From the NCBI GenBank assembly GCA_036377055.1, contig DASUZD010000091.1:1-22023 (forward strand): a stretch of DNA of 22,023 nt, written 5' to 3'. The stretch is from DASUZD01 sp036377055 (GTDB taxonomy: Bacteria; Actinomycetota; Thermoleophilia; Gaiellales; Gaiellaceae). Of the stretch, positions 21,714 through 22,023 are shown one piece after another. Numbering within the stretch: the stretch's first letter is position 1; each line of letters begins with the position of its first letter. The notes under the pieces are model-generated. The model was not told where the DNA came from. It was given only the letters and a program-made list of their open reading frames with translations, and searched no databases. A program made the position numbers and the translations under genes.

Positions 21714-22023
21714 GCCAACGAACGTGATCGTCCTCGACAGAGTGGAACGCAGCCGCCGCGAGCAGCTCGTCGCTCTGTTCCGGAGCGCGTGGTGGACGAA
21801 GACTCGAGACGCCGATGCAGTCGAGCGGATGTTGGAAGGGTCGGATCTGACCGTCGGCCTCGTCGATCCGGCTTCTGACCGACTGATCGGGTTCGCACGG
21901 GCGATCACCGACCACACGTTCCTCGCCGTGGTGCTCGACGTGATCGTCGATCCTGACTACCGCGGAACCGGGCTCGGGGCGCGGCTCATGAACGAGTTGC
22001 TCGCCCAGCCGGAGCTCGCGGCC
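21706..22023 (+). CDS. GNAT-family N-acetyltransferase (partial, C-terminus off the right edge)
   Basis: 106 residues from GTG 21706 to the edge. GGAGG at 21696-21700, 5 bp upstream, fixes the start; the ATG at 21710 leads to a stop after five codons. The acetyl-CoA-binding motif A is VLDVIVDPDYRGTGLGARLM, preceded by the usual strand IGFARAITD. The substrate is unknown; single-domain GNATs may acetylate amines, peptides or protein N-termini. It overlaps glnS by 8 bp and is therefore co-expressed with it. Confidence 0.9.
   Translation, partial: MDEPTNVIVLDRVERSRREQLVALFRSAWWTKTRDADAVERMLEGSDLTVGLVDPASDRLIGFARAITDHTFLAVVLDVIVDPDYRGTGLGARLMNELLAQPELAA

Noticed and set aside
19533..21917. 794-codon minus-strand open frame
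   Set aside because: Antisense of glnS, which is unmistakable; length reflects codon bias only.
1..22023. CRISPR arrays, tRNA or rRNA genes, insertion sequences
   Set aside because: No spaced direct repeats, cloverleaf-like intergenic segment, transposase or terminal inverted repeats were seen by eye; nearly all sequence is coding.

Overview
The window is about 22 kb of GC-rich, densely packed bacterial chromosome. Short gaps, many GTG starts, stop/start overlaps, GGAGG-type ribosome binding sites and the gene set (LtrA, DUF4389, PadR with a HAAS-type membrane protein, TPR-LuxR regulators) point to a soil actinobacterium. A full-length GlnRS together with these families makes a deep-branching class such as Thermoleophilia a reasonable guess. 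That placement is inference; there is no rRNA or other marker here.

Left part (1-7600): a partial CadC-like ArsR metal sensor reads off the left edge, with a palindromic operator candidate upstream. A strong hairpin terminator separates it from a secreted M28-type peptidase with a PA domain. Across a 171-bp divergent region holding three inverted repeats lies an 8-oxoguanine deaminase-type amidohydrolase. Converging on it is a TetR - thioredoxin-reductase-like flavoprotein - LtrA cluster on the minus strand. The flavoprotein carries an N-terminal cyclic-nucleotide-binding-like domain that is broken by an apparent one-base frameshift. Divergent from tetR is a cupin gene with a clear TTGACA-17-TATCCT promoter and a UUCG-loop terminator.

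Middle part (7600-12000): a minus-strand operon of PadR regulator, HAAS-type membrane protein, LACTB-like serine hydrolase lipoprotein and DUF4389 membrane protein. The first three are joined by stop/start overlaps, apparently CTGA and TTGA. A DedA membrane protein reads the other way and converges with a DUF1801 protein.

Likely accessory part (about 11900-16200): one 1391-codon gene encodes an N-terminal PD-(D/E)XK-like nuclease domain, a STAND-type NTPase core and about 850 residues of unassigned C-terminal region. This is the architecture of single-gene antiphage sensors of the Avs kind. Hand-sampled lines of it are lower in GC than one sampled line of the chromosomal genes beside it. It sits just upstream of what may be the surviving tail of a gene formerly joined to the DUF1801 gene. 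It is the strongest candidate for an undescribed system here.

Right part (16200-22023): a SAM methyltransferase whose start is unclear, a divergent TPR-LuxR regulator, a small EYFEV-type protein with a strong ribosome binding site, a terminator, then a ParB-fold protein, glutaminyl-tRNA synthetase and a GNAT acetyltransferase (partial at the right edge) in one tight operon.
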